Positions 26,468 to 37,394 of a stretch of 64,000 bases of DNA are shown piece after piece (the stretch's first letter is position 1; each line of letters starts with the position of its first letter). Position numbers and translations under genes: made by a program. The stretch covers positions 1-64,000 of the forward strand of contig VGHQ01000002.1 of assembly GCA_016868195.1 (NCBI GenBank). Direction: 5' to 3'. Origin of the DNA: Betaproteobacteria bacterium. GTDB taxonomy: Bacteria > Pseudomonadota > Gammaproteobacteria > Burkholderiales > Methylophilaceae. A model generated the notes under the pieces. The model ran no database searches. It saw nothing but the letters and a program-made list of their open reading frames with translations, and was not told the origin of the DNA.

Positions 26468-28294
26468 TTGAAAACAATTAAAGAGGCAGTTTTAAGTCTT
26501 TTTTTTCTCATTATTGCAGGCTGCGCTTCTATAAATTCTGTATCACTAGATTCATTATCTTTAGATAAGATATCGTTACCTAAGCTTACCTCATTTAAAT
26601 TTGGCTTAGTTGAGCAGTGGCCCTCATACGGTAAAAATCTCACTAATCAGCGTTTTTCGACTTTAACTCAAATTAATCCAGATAATATAAAAAATCTTGA
26701 GCTCGCATGGAAATATAAATCAGGTGTTGCTGCAACATTTCAATCCTCTCCCTTGGTAATCAATAATGTCATGTTTGTAAGTCTTCCTCATAACCATGTT
26801 GTTGCTTTAGATGCAAAAACAGGTAATGAATTATGGCGTTATACCCATAAAAAAAGAGATAACTGGAGGATGTGCTGTGGCCCGGCTAATAGAGGATTGG
26901 CTTATTCGAGTAATAAAATTTTTATAGGGACTGTTGATGCGAGACTGATTGCTTTGGACGCAAAAACAGGTAAAAAAATCTGGGATATCGATGTTGCTGA
27001 TAATGATAATAAATTTGAAAGTAGTAGCTCATTGAGCCAGTCCGACAGCAAAAGTCAAAAGGATGTCTATGGACAAACGGGTGTAGGTATTGCTATGGCG
27101 CCAGTGACTTATAAGGATATGGTTATTGTTGGCATTACAGGTGTTGGATATGGCTTGCATGTGGATACACCAAGACTTGATGCTCCGCTAGGTGCTGTGA
27201 TCGGTGTAGATGGTCGATTTGGCCGCCCAGGATTTTTAGCAGCTTATAACATTCAAACAGGCAAGCGCGTATGGCAGTTCGATACAATACCCTCAGATGG
27301 TTGGGAGGGTAAATTTAAAGAAACAATCGAGGACAATATATTTTTAAATCGAAATATTATTCAGGAAAAAGAAAACTTTAAAACTAATAAAGAAGCTTGG
27401 AAATTTGGGGGTGGCTCTGCATGGAGCACGCCAGCGATCGATGAAGACACAAATACTTTATATTTTGGCACTGGCAATCCTTCACCACAAATGAATGATA
27501 CATCAAGACCCGGAGATAATTTATATACAGTTTCTCTTGTGGCTCTTGATGCAACTTCAGGAAAGTTAAAATGGTTTTACCAGCAAGTACCTCACGATGT
27601 TTGGGGATATGATGTAGCAAGTCCGCCAGTATTATTCGATTTTAAAAAAGAGGGCAAAACAGTTCCAGCTGTAGGCCAGGCTAGTAAAACCGGCTGGTAT
27701 TACATACACAATCGCATCACGGGTGAACTTTTAGCAAAGACAGAGCCTTTTGTGCCACAAAAAAATCTTTTTGCAAAAGCGACAGCTGAGGGTACGGTTA
27801 TATATCCAGGAATATTGGGTGGGGCTAATTGGGGTCCAACTTCACTCGATGAAAAAAATCAAATCGTATTTGTTTCTGCGATTCATGCACCTATCAAATA
27901 TACATTGGTCGATGAACCTGCTCATGATGCCTTGCCTTCAATTAAATATGCATCTTCTGAACCCACTCAAGATGAGCGATGGGGTTTACTTTCTGCTATC
28001 GATTTAAATACTAAGAAAATTAAATGGCAAGTTAAAACACCACAGCCATTAACGGGTGGGCTATTAGCCACCGAAGGTAATCTTGTATTTATGGGCGAAG
28101 GTAATGGAAATTTTAATGCATACGATTCAAGAACAGGAAAGCTTCTTTGGACAAATAAAGCTGATGCTGGTGTTAATGCCCCACCAATAAGTTATGAAAT
28201 TGATGGCACTCAATATATTGCAGTTGCTGCGGGTGGTAATTCTATTTTTGGCTTTAAAGAGGGTGACAACGTTTTAGTTTATAAACTTAAATAA
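26468..28294 (+). CDS. PQQ-type eight-bladed beta-propeller lipoprotein, quinoprotein alcohol dehydrogenase-like, with altered active site
   Basis: The 608-residue protein starts at TTG with GAAGGG upstream. Its leader ends in IIAGC with Cys19 as lipidation site. Repeated D-x-x-T-G-x-x-x-W tryptophan-docking motifs mark the propeller (ALDAKTGNELW, ALDAKTGKKIW, ALDATSGKLKW, AYDSRTGKLLW). The vicinal disulfide pair is Cys136-Cys137 (RMCCGPANRG), the PQQ-stacking Trp is probably Trp319, and the metal-ligand Asn is Asn337 (FGTGNPSP). By eye, the metal-ligand Glu of methanol/ethanol dehydrogenases aligns to Arg250 and the catalytic Asp to Gly380 (HDVWGYD), while Asp382 occupies the lanthanide-ligand position of XoxF. 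No haem c motif is present. Activity is uncertain. Confidence 0.85.
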   Translation: MKTIKEAVLSLFFLIIAGCASINSVSLDSLSLDKISLPKLTSFKFGLVEQWPSYGKNLTNQRFSTLTQINPDNIKNLELAWKYKSGVAATFQSSPLVINNVMFVSLPHNHVVALDAKTGNELWRYTHKKRDNWRMCCGPANRGLAYSSNKIFIGTVDARLIALDAKTGKKIWDIDVADNDNKFESSSSLSQSDSKSQKDVYGQTGVGIAMAPVTYKDMVIVGITGVGYGLHVDTPRLDAPLGAVIGVDGRFGRPGFLAAYNIQTGKRVWQFDTIPSDGWEGKFKETIEDNIFLNRNIIQEKENFKTNKEAWKFGGGSAWSTPAIDEDTNTLYFGTGNPSPQMNDTSRPGDNLYTVSLVALDATSGKLKWFYQQVPHDVWGYDVASPPVLFDFKKEGKTVPAVGQASKTGWYYIHNRITGELLAKTEPFVPQKNLFAKATAEGTVIYPGILGGANWGPTSLDEKNQIVFVSAIHAPIKYTLVDEPAHDALPSIKYASSEPTQDERWGLLSAIDLNTKKIKWQVKTPQPLTGGLLATEGNLVFMGEGNGNFNAYDSRTGKLLWTNKADAGVNAPPISYEIDGTQYIAVAAGGNSIFGFKEGDNVLVYKLK

Positions 28295-28310
28295 ATTAAA
28301 CTACCTAAAG

Positions 28311-29048
28311 ATGGAAGAAGCTGTTCGTATTTCTAAAATTTTATCTGAACTTGGTCTTTGTTCAAGAAGAGAAGCTGATACTTATATCGAACAAGGTCTC
28401 GTGACGCTTGATGGTAAGGTTGTAACTGAATTAGGTACGCGCGCTTATCGTTCCCAAAAAGTTGAATTAAAAAAACAAGCAGCCATTCAACAGTCATCCA
28501 AAGTCACCGTTATTTTAAATAAGCCTGTAGGTTATATTTCGCATCTTGATGATAATAAAGCTTTTAGACCCGCTGCAAGTCTTATTATTCAAGATAACTT
28601 TCAAGTTTCGAAACAACATTCATCTCGTAATCCAAGATTTAATACTGATGGACTAGCTCCCGCCGGAAGACTTGATATTGATTCTTCTGGTTTATTGGTT
28701 CTCACACAAGATGGAAGAATTGCTAAAACAATTATTGGCGAACAAAGTGTGATTGAAAAGGAATATTTAGTTCGAGTTGAAGGCAAATTGATTAATAAAG
28801 GCATGGATTTATTAAGGCATGGACTTTCATTAGATGGTTATAAGCTAAAGCCAGCTATCGTTCAATGGCAAAATGATGATCAACTGCGTTTTGTTTTAAT
28901 AGAAGGCCGAAATAGACAAATCAGAAGAATGTGCGAGCTTGTTGGTCTTCATGTCATTGGATTAAAAAGAATGAGGATTGGTAATGTTTTACTAGGTGAC
29001 TTACCAACAGGAATGTGGCGATTTTTAGATCAGAAAGAAAAATTTTAA
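28311..29048 (+). CDS. rluF: RsuA/RluF-family pseudouridine synthase
   Basis: The 245-residue protein has an N-terminal S4 domain (RISKILSELGLCSRREAD) and the RsuA-family catalytic stretch PAGRLDIDSSGLLVLTQDGR with the nucleophilic Asp. The C-terminal GRNRQIRRMCELVG and RIGNVLLGDLPTGMWR resemble RluF (23S rRNA U2604) more than RsuA/RluB/RluE. The lysine-rich tail of E. coli RluF is missing. It follows the PQQ-fold gene by 16 bases and abuts the next small gene (TAA then ATG), so the three may be one transcript. Confidence 0.85.
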   Translation: MEEAVRISKILSELGLCSRREADTYIEQGLVTLDGKVVTELGTRAYRSQKVELKKQAAIQQSSKVTVILNKPVGYISHLDDNKAFRPAASLIIQDNFQVSKQHSSRNPRFNTDGLAPAGRLDIDSSGLLVLTQDGRIAKTIIGEQSVIEKEYLVRVEGKLINKGMDLLRHGLSLDGYKLKPAIVQWQNDDQLRFVLIEGRNRQIRRMCELVGLHVIGLKRMRIGNVLLGDLPTGMWRFLDQKEKF

Positions 29049-29426
29049 ATGGCTATTGTATTAGAGCATTTTAACTTCATTGTTCAAAAATCAACTATTG
29101 AAGAAAAATATCCTGGTGGATGGTATCAATGCTTATTTGATCATGCTTCTTCTCTTGGGACTCGAGTTTGGTATGACGAATATCTCTTTAGAGATGGCGC
29201 CATGAATCCTATTGATATGGAAAATTTGGTCAATGCATGGAGAGATATTGGTTTTCAAGCAGTTTTAATCAATGGCGAAAAGAAATGGTTAGATTGTTGT
29301 GTAATTGATGAAAGTTTTGAGACTTTATCTTTGTCATGCGATTGGATCGAAATAGATGTCGCAAGAGAATTTGCGTATCTTAAAGATGAAGACTCAGCAG
29401 AAATTGTGGGCCATCATAGGTTTTAA
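29049..29426 (+). CDS. Uncharacterised small protein
   Basis: A 125-residue soluble, acidic protein with no signal peptide or membrane segment and no family I recognise. Visible features are an aromatic-rich start (LEHFNFIVQKS.., GGWYQCLFDH), a central RVWYDEYLFRDGAMNP, the pair WLDCCVID with adjacent Cys, and an acidic C-terminus ending GHHRF. The ATG directly follows the rluF stop, so translational coupling with rRNA modification is likely. Codon usage looks like its neighbours and the frame is clean, so I take it as a real gene. Confidence 0.7.
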   Translation: MAIVLEHFNFIVQKSTIEEKYPGGWYQCLFDHASSLGTRVWYDEYLFRDGAMNPIDMENLVNAWRDIGFQAVLINGEKKWLDCCVIDESFETLSLSCDWIEIDVAREFAYLKDEDSAEIVGHHRF

Positions 29427-29429
29427 AGA

Positions 29430-29960
29430 TTAACTTTTTTTGTATCTTTCAATACCTTCAAGAATTTCTTTGTGCGCATCTTGAGGGCCTTTCCAGCCTT
29501 TGACTTTAACCCATTTACCTTTTTCTAGATCTTTATAGTGTTCGAAAAAATGCTGAATTTGATTGAGTCGCAAAGGATTCATATCTTCAGGTTTTTGCCA
29601 ATGTGAATAAATTGAAAGAATTCTATCTTCAGGAACTGCCAACACTTTTGCATCCTGGCCTTGCTCATCTTCCATTTCCAATATCCCAACAGCACGACAG
29701 CTCACAACCACTCCTGGAATTAAAGGTAAGGGAGTAACAACAAGCACGTCTACTGGATCACCGTCACCTGCGATTGTCTTGGGCACGTAACCATAATTGG
29801 TAGGGTAGTGCATAGCTGTGCCCATAAATCGATCCACAAAAATCGCCCCTGATTCTTTATCGACTTCATATTTAATTGGATCAGCATTCATTGGAATTTC
29901 AATAATGACGTTGAAATATGTTGGAACATTTTTACCAGGAAGAACATTATCTAAGCTCAT
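29430..29960 (-). CDS. ppa: Inorganic pyrophosphatase (family I)
   Basis: Hydrolyses pyrophosphate made by biosynthetic reactions. The 176-residue protein has the family I signature [10 protein letters not shown] with metal-binding Asp residues. [11 protein letters not shown] lies before it, and a C-terminal [11 protein letters not shown] block carries active-site Lys. Length equals the usual bacterial 175-180. It converges with the unknown 125-residue gene with three bases between stops. Confidence 0.97.
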   Translation of the reverse strand: MSLDNVLPGKNVPTYFNVIIEIPMNADPIKYEVDKESGAIFVDRFMGTAMHYPTNYGYVPKTIAGDGDPVDVLVVTPLPLIPGVVVSCRAVGILEMEDEQGQDAKVLAVPEDRILSIYSHWQKPEDMNPLRLNQIQHFFEHYKDLEKGKWVKVKGWKGPQDAHKEILEGIERYKKS

Positions 29961-30041
29961 AGGTTTTTAGTGGGAAATTTAAAAAAAAGTGATTTTAGCA
30001 TGTTTGAAGCTATCCCTTAATGACTGAGCTAGCTTGATAAT

Positions 30042-30117
30042 TGGCGTCCCCAAGGGGAGTCGAACCCCTGTTCCCTCCGTGAAAGGGAGGTGTCCTAGGC
30101 CTCTAGACGATGGGGAC
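30042..30117 (-). tRNA. tRNA-Glu (anticodon UUC)
   Basis: A complete 76-base cloverleaf on the minus strand. Acceptor GTCCCCA pairs with TGGGGAC, discriminator is G, and CCA is encoded at the 3' end. The anticodon arm is CCTCC-CTTTCAC-GGAGG, with anticodon TTC. The T arm is AGGGG-TTCGACT-CCCCT. It lies 53 bases downstream of tRNA-Ala in the same direction, probably on one transcript. The stretch from 29961 to 30302 holds only these two tRNAs; no clear terminator was seen after tRNA-Glu. Confidence 0.97.
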
Positions 30118-30170
30118 CTAAGAAAAGAAGGTGCTATTCTACTATAGAACAGCGGTTAATATAAGGTATT

Positions 30171-30246
<76 letters not shown>

Positions 30247-30302
30247 AGGTATTTAATCAAAGGCGCACATCTTAAATTTTAGAAGTAAGCGCGTCAATCC
30301 TT

Positions 30303-30749
30303 TTAGGATCGAGTGTTTGATTGTTTTGAAAATTGACTTAAATCAACAATAGGCTCAGGTTTCCAGCCCTTTTTCTTGTGTTCAACCACAACGTTAGTAA
30401 ATACGCCACCGCGCACAAAAAATTCGGCACGAAGACGCATAAAACGTGGCTCTGTCGCTTTAACTAGATCGTCTAGAATACGATTAGTTACTGCTTCGTG
30501 GAAACAGCCCTCATCTCTAAAAGACCAAATATAGAGCTTAAGACTTTTGAGTTCTACACATTTTTTATTAGGGATGTAATCGAGATATAAAGTAGCAAAG
30601 TCTGGCTGCCTAGTCTTAGGGCACAAACACGTAAATTCAGGGATTTGCATATGAATAAGGAAGTCCCGAGAAGGGCATGGATTAGCGAAAGTTTCAAGCT
30701 TTTTAGTAGGCTTTGCGCTTGGTTTTTTTCCCAAAGAAAGTGCGTTCAT
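30303..30749 (-). CDS. queF: NADPH-dependent 7-cyano-7-deazaguanine reductase (short, type I)
   Basis: Reduces preQ0 to preQ1 in queuosine synthesis. The 148-residue T-fold protein has the catalytic Cys and Asp in [18 protein letters not shown] (Cys of LCP forms the thioimide). It also has the [21 protein letters not shown] block with the QueF Glu-Ser-Leu-Lys region. It is the short single-domain type, unlike the roughly 280-residue E. coli enzyme. It is divergent from smc and upstream of the tRNA pair on the same strand. Confidence 0.95.
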   Translation of the reverse strand: MNALSLGKKPSAKPTKKLETFANPCPSRDFLIHMQIPEFTCLCPKTRQPDFATLYLDYIPNKKCVELKSLKLYIWSFRDEGCFHEAVTNRILDDLVKATEPRFMRLRAEFFVRGGVFTNVVVEHKKKGWKPEPIVDLSQFSKQSNTRS

Positions 30750-30827
30750 GGATTAAAATAAGTGAAGTAAAAAAAGTTATTATACTGTTATTAGATGCGA
30801 CCTACTTCACTTCGATAAAAGAAAATT

Positions 30828-33800
30828 GTGCGACTTATACAACTTAAATTAGCTGGTTTTAAATCTTTCGTAGATCCCACCACCATACAACTTCAAGGCC
30901 AAAGAGTGGGTATAGTTGGTCCCAATGGATGCGGAAAATCCAATATTATGGAGTCCGTAAAATGGGTACTTGGTGAATCTTCAGCTAAAGAAATGCGAAG
31001 TGAGAATATGGATTCGGTGATTTTTAACGGATCAGAAAATCGCAAACCAATTTCAAGAGCAAGTGTCGAACTTATTTTCGATAATTCTTTGGGTAAAGCA
31101 CCTACAGAATGGTCACAATATGCAGAAATTTCAGTAAAGCGTGTGATCGAACGAGAAAAAGGTTCTACTTATTATATTAATAATTTAGCTGTTAGACGAA
31201 AAGATATTGCAGATCTCTTTTTGGGAACAGGTTTAGGTGGAAGAGGATATGCCATTATTGGCCAAAATACAATTTCACAAATTATTGAAGCCAAGCCTGA
31301 GGAATTAAGGAATTATCTTGAAGAAGCTGCAGGTGTTAGTAAGTATAAAGAGCGTCGTCGCGAAACAGAATTTAGACTTAGAGATACGCGAGAAAATTTA
31401 AGTCGTATTCAAGATGTCTTAAATGAAATTATCCAGCAAATTGCAAAGCTTGAATCTCAAGCAGTCATTGCAACAAAATATAATGAATTAACAGAGAAGC
31501 ACAAATTTCATCAAGCACAAGTTTGGGTATTAAAAAAGTATGATGCTAGTATTGTCTGGAAAAAACATCAGTCCCAGGTTGAGAAGCTTGTAAATGAATT
31601 GGAGCAACAAACTGCCGCTTTAAGAAAAATTGAAGCCGAGGTTGAAAATTTGAGGCAAGCTCATATTGATGCGTCCGACGAAATTAATAAGAATCAAGCA
31701 AGCTTTTATGAAATCAATGCTGAAGTTTCTAATATTGAAAATAATATTAGAAATCAAAAAGAGCTTTTAGAGCGCAGCAAAAAAGAATTAATTGAGATTG
31801 AGACTAATCTTGCTAAGAATGAAGACGATCAGCTTAAATTTACAAAAGACATTGAAGAAGCAGGGATTGAAAAAGCAGTATTAAGTGAGCTTTATAAAAC
31901 TAAGGAAGAAAATTTTAATTCACTTAAATCATCGATTCAATCAGTAGAGGGAAAATACTTAGCTTCAGTAGAGCAATTTAATCAAGCTGCAAATCAATTC
32001 CAATCGACGCAAGAAAAAATTAATCTTGAAAAAGCAACGATAGACTTCATTCATAAAACTGAAGAAGAAACAAATGCTCGTATTACATTTTTAAATAATG
32101 AGATTAGTAATATTGATTTAACCAGGCAGTCTTTGCTTGAGGAAAAAGAAAGTGATTTAGCTGATAAGCGATCACATGTAGAAAAAATTGAGGCTAAGAT
32201 AGATGAAAACAAATCGCTTGCAACTGATCTTGAAGAGGAGATTGATACTTTAAGACACCGTCAAATCGAAATGCAAAAAGAATTAAGTCAAATTGAAGGT
32301 GAAATTAAAACACTGGCGCAAATTCAAGATGACACACAAGGCAATGAAAGTCTCAAAAGTTGGACTTCTCAGCATAATATCAACACATCTAATCGCTTGT
32401 GGGAAAAACTTAAGATTAAAACAGAGTGGGTAACGGCGATTGAATCTGCTCTCGGCGGAAAGTTAAATGCAGTTCTGGCTCAATATGAAACTATTTCTCA
32501 TAGACCTCCAGCATCTATCGTGCTTGCTAATTTAAACGCATCTCATACTTACAAACCAAAAAATAATAAATTAAATTCTGCTCTGGATGTAATTGAAATT
32601 AGCGATCCGCTTCTAATGAATCTTTTGTCAGAATGGTTATCTGATTGTTATATTATTCCAAAAGGTGAAAGTTATAAAAATTTCATTGGTAATTTGGAGC
32701 AAGGCGAATTTTTAGTTAATCAACAAGGTGATATTTTTACCAAAAATAGCATTTCTTTTTATGGCAAGGACGCATCCCTTAATGGCATTCTTTTGCGCCA
32801 AGAGAGACTCAAAGCACTAAAAGAAAAGTTTCCGTCTATAGAAAAAAGCTATAAAGATGTATTGAATAAGCTTAGTGAAGCTGAACTTCAATTGAATGAT
32901 TATGAAGAGCAAGCCGATTCTTTTAGCGAAGAATTGAAAGATGCTTTAAATGCGTTCTATCAAACAGAGATTGAAGTTGAGAAAATTCAACAAAGCATTA
33001 CTTACGCAAATGAGAAGCATAGCAATATTACTAACGAGCAAAATGAGCTCAAAGCAAAATTAACTCAAATCGAAGTTGATAAAACAACTAAATCTAGTCT
33101 TATTCATAATTTAGAGAATGATGCGCATCAATTTTTAGAACAAAAAACTTCATCTGAAGAAATTAAAAAAAGGCATGAGTTAGAATATGAAAGCGTTAGG
33201 AAGCATATTAATGAAGCTGAGATTCAACTTCAAGAAAGCCATTTCAATTTAAAAATTATTAATAATAAAATCAATGAGTTAAATAATAGAATTAATATAC
33301 TTACTGAAGATAATAATACCCTTAATAACAAAAAAGATTTAGCTAAGGCTTCAATTAATACTGAAAGTATCGAGGCTCTGCAATTGTCTTTACGCGAAAA
33401 AATCACCGTTAAGGATGAAAGAGAGAAAATTCTAATCGCATCGCGAAATAATCTTGCGCAAAAGGAAACCGATTTACGTGAAAGTGAACAAAAGAGATTG
33501 CAAACCGAGCAGGCAGTTCATCCAATTCGAGATAAGCTTGAACAGTCACGCTTAAATGAGCAAGAATCAAAATTATTATTTGAGCAATTTCAAAACGAAA
33601 TTAATGAGTCTCAATTAGATGAGGTTGTTCTTTCAGAGTCAATTACAGAAAAAACAACAGTGAAAGAAGTACAAGAGTTATGCAATAAACTTCAAGAAGA
33701 AATTAATTTACTGGGTCCAGTTAACTTAGCAGCTATTCATGAACTCACATCCGAAAAAGAAAGAAAAGGCTACCTTGATAGTCAAGTGGAAGATTTAACT

Positions 33801-34328
33801 TCTGCAAGTAATACCCTAGAAGACGCTATAAGACGTATCGATAAAGAAACTCGAGATCGTTTGATTGCAACATTTAATGAAGTAAATAAAAATTTTACAG
33901 AGTTTTTTAAAGTTCTATTTAATGGCGGACAAGCTCAATTAGAGCTTCTAGGTGAAGAGATTTTAGATACAGGCATTCAAGTTACAGCGCAGCCCCCAGG
34001 CAAAAAGAATACGACTATTAGTCAATTATCAGGCGGAGAGAAAGCATTAACCGCTACCGCTCTTGTGTTTGCTTTATTTAAATTGAATCCAGCGCCATTC
34101 TGTCTCATGGATGAAGTTGATTCACCACTTGATGATAGTAATACACTTCGTTTTGCGAATATGGTGACTGAAATGTCTAAAAATACTCAATTCCTTTACG
34201 TATCACATAATAAAATTGCTATGGAAATGGCCCAACAACTCATTGGCGTAACGATGCAAGAATCTGGCGTATCAAGAATCGTTGAGGTTTCAATAGAAGA
34301 AGCAGAGAAAATGGAGTTGGCAAATTAA
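30828..34328 (+). CDS. smc: Chromosome segregation ATPase SMC
   Basis: Core of the SMC-ScpAB condensin that folds and segregates the chromosome. The 1166-residue protein has Walker A GPNGCGKSNI at 31-40 and two long coiled coils (about 165-495 and 670-970). A hinge domain lies between them (about 510-650). The C-terminal head has signature LSGGEKALTATALVFA and Walker B FCLMDEVDSPLDD. The start is GTG. Use of SMC rather than MukB agrees with a betaproteobacterium. It heads the smc-zipA-ligA set. Confidence 0.96.
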   Translation: MRLIQLKLAGFKSFVDPTTIQLQGQRVGIVGPNGCGKSNIMESVKWVLGESSAKEMRSENMDSVIFNGSENRKPISRASVELIFDNSLGKAPTEWSQYAEISVKRVIEREKGSTYYINNLAVRRKDIADLFLGTGLGGRGYAIIGQNTISQIIEAKPEELRNYLEEAAGVSKYKERRRETEFRLRDTRENLSRIQDVLNEIIQQIAKLESQAVIATKYNELTEKHKFHQAQVWVLKKYDASIVWKKHQSQVEKLVNELEQQTAALRKIEAEVENLRQAHIDASDEINKNQASFYEINAEVSNIENNIRNQKELLERSKKELIEIETNLAKNEDDQLKFTKDIEEAGIEKAVLSELYKTKEENFNSLKSSIQSVEGKYLASVEQFNQAANQFQSTQEKINLEKATIDFIHKTEEETNARITFLNNEISNIDLTRQSLLEEKESDLADKRSHVEKIEAKIDENKSLATDLEEEIDTLRHRQIEMQKELSQIEGEIKTLAQIQDDTQGNESLKSWTSQHNINTSNRLWEKLKIKTEWVTAIESALGGKLNAVLAQYETISHRPPASIVLANLNASHTYKPKNNKLNSALDVIEISDPLLMNLLSEWLSDCYIIPKGESYKNFIGNLEQGEFLVNQQGDIFTKNSISFYGKDASLNGILLRQERLKALKEKFPSIEKSYKDVLNKLSEAELQLNDYEEQADSFSEELKDALNAFYQTEIEVEKIQQSITYANEKHSNITNEQNELKAKLTQIEVDKTTKSSLIHNLENDAHQFLEQKTSSEEIKKRHELEYESVRKHINEAEIQLQESHFNLKIINNKINELNNRINILTEDNNTLNNKKDLAKASINTESIEALQLSLREKITVKDEREKILIASRNNLAQKETDLRESEQKRLQTEQAVHPIRDKLEQSRLNEQESKLLFEQFQNEINESQLDEVVLSESITEKTTVKEVQELCNKLQEEINLLGPVNLAAIHELTSEKERKGYLDSQVEDLTSASNTLEDAIRRIDKETRDRLIATFNEVNKNFTEFFKVLFNGGQAQLELLGEEILDTGIQVTAQPPGKKNTTISQLSGGEKALTATALVFALFKLNPAPFCLMDEVDSPLDDSNTLRFANMVTEMSKNTQFLYVSHNKIAMEMAQQLIGVTMQESGVSRIVEVSIEEAEKMELAN

Positions 34329-34350
34329 GATAATAGGGCTTATTACAAGC

Positions 34351-35373
34351 ATGACTGATATTCAGTTTGCTTTGACGATTCTCGCTGTAATAATTATTCT
34401 TATCATGATCATTTTTAACTGGATTCGCCTTATCCAGTATCGAAAACAAAACCAGACTGAAAATTCTTTTTTATATAAAGATGAAGATGGTTTAAGCCAA
34501 GAAGAAAAAAATCCTTACGATCAAGATTTAAGTATCTCTGAGAGATACTTACTTTCAAATTTACCTAAAGATATCTACCGTAATATTGATGCTATTACAT
34601 TTATTAAACTTAACAAAGCAACTCATGCTATCTCAAAATTAAATCTTAGAGATTTCATTGAATTGCCTCATACGCATATATTTATTCGTAAAAATGAGGA
34701 TGTGTGGACTTCAACAGGTGGTATGAGCGGATCAGTTTCATTTGATCAAATACTTTTAGCGATACAGTTGGTAGATCGTCAAGGCCCTATATCATCAGCG
34801 CATACACAAACATTTAGAATGTTGGTAGAAAAAACTAAAAATGATTTGGACGGTAGTCTCATTTGGCTTTCTAGCTCAAATATCGAAAATGATGCAAAAG
34901 AGCTTAATCAATTTTGTGCTCTTGTAGACCATATAATGACATTAACTCTTATCCCAAAAAATAACGGTATGTTTGACAATAAAAAGCTTATTGATATATT
35001 AAAAAAAGATGGTTTTAAAGAGAATAAAGATGGTTATCATGTATTCAAAGGTCACAATAAACATCCCTTATTTCGTATAGCTTCATTAAATCAACAACCC
35101 TTAAACTTCAACCTTGATCCTTATATTCAAGGTATTCTTTTTCAAATGGATTTACCACTAACGTTAAACTGTAAAGAATCTTTTGATGTTATGTTGGAAT
35201 CAATTACTAATTTTCAAAAAGATCTTGATTGCATGCTTGTTGATTCAAATAAAAAAGAACTTAACGTTAATCATATTGAGCGTATTAGATATCAAGTTGA
35301 AAAAATTGAAAATCAAATGATTGCTAAAAATATCCCTCCTGGAAGTTCTTGTGCGCGAAGATTATTTTCTTAA
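34351..35373 (+). CDS. zipA: Cell division protein ZipA (FtsZ-binding)
   Basis: Membrane anchor for the FtsZ ring. The 340-residue protein has an N-terminal membrane helix (about 5-27), a short charged linker instead of the long Pro/Gln-rich linker of E. coli, and a C-terminal ZipA-like region. That region includes LAIQLVDRQGPIS, NNGMFDNKKLIDILKKDGF and HPLFRIASLNQQP. Identity is helped by its fixed position between smc and ligA, since ZipA diverges strongly. It ends directly before the ligA start. Confidence 0.85.
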   Translation: MTDIQFALTILAVIIILIMIIFNWIRLIQYRKQNQTENSFLYKDEDGLSQEEKNPYDQDLSISERYLLSNLPKDIYRNIDAITFIKLNKATHAISKLNLRDFIELPHTHIFIRKNEDVWTSTGGMSGSVSFDQILLAIQLVDRQGPISSAHTQTFRMLVEKTKNDLDGSLIWLSSSNIENDAKELNQFCALVDHIMTLTLIPKNNGMFDNKKLIDILKKDGFKENKDGYHVFKGHNKHPLFRIASLNQQPLNFNLDPYIQGILFQMDLPLTLNCKESFDVMLESITNFQKDLDCMLVDSNKKELNVNHIERIRYQVEKIENQMIAKNIPPGSSCARRLFS

Positions 35374-37389
<2,016 letters not shown>

Positions 37390-37394
37390 AACTT

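Noticed and set aside
23272-29426. The 23-29 kb stretch as a genomic island or defence locus
   Set aside because: There is no integrase, transposase, repeat, flanking tRNA or evident composition shift, and the gene products are enzymes of modification and metabolism.
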